From: Fibrobacter sp.
GTDB lineage: Bacteria > Fibrobacterota > Fibrobacteria > Fibrobacterales > Fibrobacteraceae
DNA length: 32,272 bases
NCBI GenBank assembly: GCA_017965445.1
Contig: JAGCPZ010000040.1
Location: 1-32,272 of the forward strand
Direction: 5' to 3'
The stretch's first letter is position 1. The number at the start of each line of letters is the position of its first letter. The notes under the pieces were generated by a model that was not told where the DNA came from, ran no database searches, and saw nothing but the letters and a program-made list of their open reading frames with translations. Below are positions 30,444 to 32,272 of the stretch, one piece after another. The translations under genes were made by a program, and so were the position numbers.

Positions 30444-32272
30444 GATTCGACACCCAAACCTTCAGAACGCCCAGATCCGTTCTAAGCCACTGTAACAATT
30501 CCTGTGTATATACAACTTTATATTTTTTCAAGACGACGACGTGTTCAAATCCAGATTCCGTCTCCAAATGGAACACCAATTCGCAACCGCGAGTGTATTC
30601 ATCGGCCTGATTCGCCTTCATTTCAACTTCCAGTTTGTCCAGGAACTCGTCCGTAAGCATTCCCGTGTATAGCGATGCATGGATATGGCTCACCATATCG
30701 CAACGGACACGGTCCAGTTGCAAGACCTCTTCAACGATAATCTGGTAACCGTCGCGATCGCGTTGCTGTTCCAGCGCCCCCTTCACAAGGACGCGGTCAT
30801 CAATCGAAACCGTATCGCGCAAACGTTCCCAGACATCCTTCTTGAAGAACAGTTCGACTTCGCCATGGAAATCCTGTACGGCGCCAGAGCCAATCGTATC
30901 GCCGCGTTTCGTCTCAATGGAACGCATGCGAATGACCACACCGCCAACGACAATAGTGTCGCCCACATGGCGGGTGATTTCGTCTTCTGAAAGCGAACAA
31001 GAGGTAAAGCCCGAAAGCTCCGGACGGAACTCGTCAAGCGGGTGCCCCGAAAGGAACAGGCCGAGCACGCTGCGTTCCTTGTTGAGCATTTCCATCGCCG
31101 TCCATTCTTCGGCTTCTTCCAAGACTTCGGCCGTATTCGGCATGGCGGCAGGGCCACCCAAATCAAACAGCGAGACTTGGCCTTTGGCCTTGTCTTCTTG
31201 ACTGCGCATGGCCACTTCCAACGCGCGGTCAACAGTCGCAATCTGCACAGCGCGGCTCCCCGGCAAATCGTCCAAGGCGCCCGCCATAATCAAGCATTCC
31301 AAAACCTTCTTGTTCAGCGGAGGGCGTTTTTCCGTCTGTGCGGCTTGGTATTCCGTCACGCGTTTGCAAAAATCAAAAATATCCTTGTAAATGCCACGGC
31401 GTTCGCGTTCCGCGACCACGTCTTCGACAACAGCAATACCCACGTTGCGGATACCCGCAAGTCCGTAGAGAATCTGCCCCTTGGTATTTGCCGAGAACAC
31501 ACCCAACGACGTGTTGATATTCGGCGACAAGACTTCGATGCCGAGGCGCTTGCATTCCAGAATGATGGTGACCGTATCTTCGGTCTTGCCCATCTTGGAT
31601 GTCATGGAAGCGGCCATGTATTCGGGACCGTAATGCGTCTTGAGGTAAGCCGTCTGGTAGGCAACGTAAGCGTAAGCCGCAGCATGGCTCTTATTGAATG
31701 CGTATCCGCAGAACGGGAGCACAGCATCCCAAACCTTCTGGATCATCGCACGGTCGTAGCCCTTGTCCAAGCACTTCTGGAAGAACTCCGGTTCGAGTTT
31801 CGCCATCTTTTCCGGCATCTTCTTCGCCATGATGCGTCGGATGTTGTCAGCGCCACCCAGCGAATATCCGCCCAGAATCTGGGCGAGCTTCATCACCTGT
31901 TCCTGATAAACGATAACGCCGTACGTTTCGCCCAGCACCTGTTCCAAGTCCGGATGGTAGCAGTCGATTTCTTCCTTGCCGTTCTTACGGGCAATGAAGT
32001 GCGGAATCTGGTCAATCGGCCCCGGACGGTACAGGGCGTTCATAGCGATAAGGTCAAAAATTCGGGTCGGCTTCAGTTCGCGCAGGTACTTCTGCATACC
32101 CGGAGATTCGAACTGGAACACCGTCGTCGTAAGGCCCTTGCCCAAAAGTTCGAACGTAGCCTTGTCATCAATCGGAATCTTGTTCATCACAAGCTTGATG
32201 TTACGGTTCTGTTCGACCATCTTCACCGTGTCCTGAATGATGGACAAGTTGATAAGCCCCAGGAAGTCCATC
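30430..32272 (-). CDS. dnaE: DNA polymerase III alpha subunit, C-terminal part (5' end outside window)
   Basis: The last 613 residues of the replicative polymerase catalytic subunit; the frame is open at the right edge and its PHP domain and catalytic Asp residues of the palm lie beyond it. Visible are the finger-domain signatures TTVFQFESPGM (49-59 of this fragment), ALYRPGP (79-85), VIVYQEQVM and FNKSHAAAYAYVAYQTAYLKTHY (192-214), a helix-hairpin-helix region near YGLAGIRNVG (269-278), a strong internal beta-clamp binding motif QVSLFDL (365-371), and a C-terminal OB-fold region (GDTIVVGGVVIRMR onward). It is the DnaE1 type, not PolC. It heads or continues a minus operon ending in lpxB. Confidence 0.95.
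   Translation of the reverse strand, partial: MDFLGLINLSIIQDTVKMVEQNRNIKLVMNKIPIDDKATFELLGKGLTTTVFQFESPGMQKYLRELKPTRIFDLIAMNALYRPGPIDQIPHFIARKNGKEEIDCYHPDLEQVLGETYGVIVYQEQVMKLAQILGGYSLGGADNIRRIMAKKMPEKMAKLEPEFFQKCLDKGYDRAMIQKVWDAVLPFCGYAFNKSHAAAYAYVAYQTAYLKTHYGPEYMAASMTSKMGKTEDTVTIILECKRLGIEVLSPNINTSLGVFSANTKGQILYGLAGIRNVGIAVVEDVVAERERRGIYKDIFDFCKRVTEYQAAQTEKRPPLNKKVLECLIMAGALDDLPGSRAVQIATVDRALEVAMRSQEDKAKGQVSLFDLGGPAAMPNTAEVLEEAEEWTAMEMLNKERSVLGLFLSGHPLDEFRPELSGFTSCSLSEDEITRHVGDTIVVGGVVIRMRSIETKRGDTIGSGAVQDFHGEVELFFKKDVWERLRDTVSIDDRVLVKGALEQQRDRDGYQIIVEEVLQLDRVRCDMVSHIHASLYTGMLTDEFLDKLEVEMKANQADEYTRGCELVFHLETESGFEHVVVLKKYKVVYTQELLQWLRTDLGVLKVWVSNRAKR

Noticed and set aside
1..32272. CRISPR arrays, tRNA or rRNA genes, phage or toxin-antitoxin modules
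   Set aside because: No regularly spaced direct repeats, cloverleaf-like sequences with CCA-type ends, or recognisable mobile or defence genes were found on either strand by reading.

Overview
The window reads as a chromosomal segment of a Gram-negative, Fibrobacter-like bacterium (phylum Fibrobacterota). This is inferred from several things together: an outer-membrane/lipid A gene (lpxB), a secreted protein ending in a type IX secretion-like C-terminal domain, lipoproteins with Ser-rich linkers, a GH57 glucan-branching enzyme beside a DUF4912 protein, and a UbiD-type decarboxylase. No 16S, tRNA, CRISPR array, transposase or phage gene was seen, so the genus is not proven.

Layout. 1-2.7 kb: the 3' end of valS, a REP-like hairpin element, a terminator, an AT-rich promoter region and a lipoprotein made of two near-identical modules. 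2.7-5.3 kb: a divergent amidophosphoribosyltransferase (minus) facing away from a metallo-beta-lactamase-fold hydrolase (plus). 5.2-6.7 kb: an AT-rich minus-strand secreted protein that appears split by a frameshift, bracketed by two inverted copies of the same terminator-like hairpin. 6.7-12.1 kb: a surface-polysaccharide cluster with a three-gene minus operon of glycosyltransferases (GT32-like, GT8-like, GT4-like), a divergent GT2 gene and a Wzx-type flippase. 12.1-16.3 kb: a tightly packed plus operon of SRPBCC-like protein, UbiD decarboxylase and exported HExxH putative metalloprotease. 16.4-22.1 kb: a minus operon of lipoprotein, FadL/PorV-like outer-membrane barrel, DUF4912 protein with a Lys/Ala-rich tail, and GH57 branching enzyme, with overlapping stops and starts at two of the three junctions. 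22.1-24.0 kb: a long AT-rich intergenic region and a secreted protein with a sorting-type C-terminus. 24.0-26.0 kb: threonine synthase with its own promoter and terminator, then a structured region with a candidate small ORF. 26.0-32.3 kb: an unrecognised gene and mutL diverging from one 19-bp palindromic promoter, with mutL converging on a dnaE-lpxB operon.

Most genes are housekeeping or envelope biogenesis, and I did not find a clear new defence or mobile system. The items most worth following up are: a MutL whose endonuclease motifs are all degenerate; a PurF homologue lacking the usual glutaminase-pocket motifs and carrying an extra Cys/His tail; the AT-rich island bracketed by inverted hairpins; the lipoprotein/barrel/DUF4912/GH57 operon; the palindromic divergent mutL promoter with a recurring TGCTATATT element; and a small ORF with two strong Shine-Dalgarno sequences after thrC.
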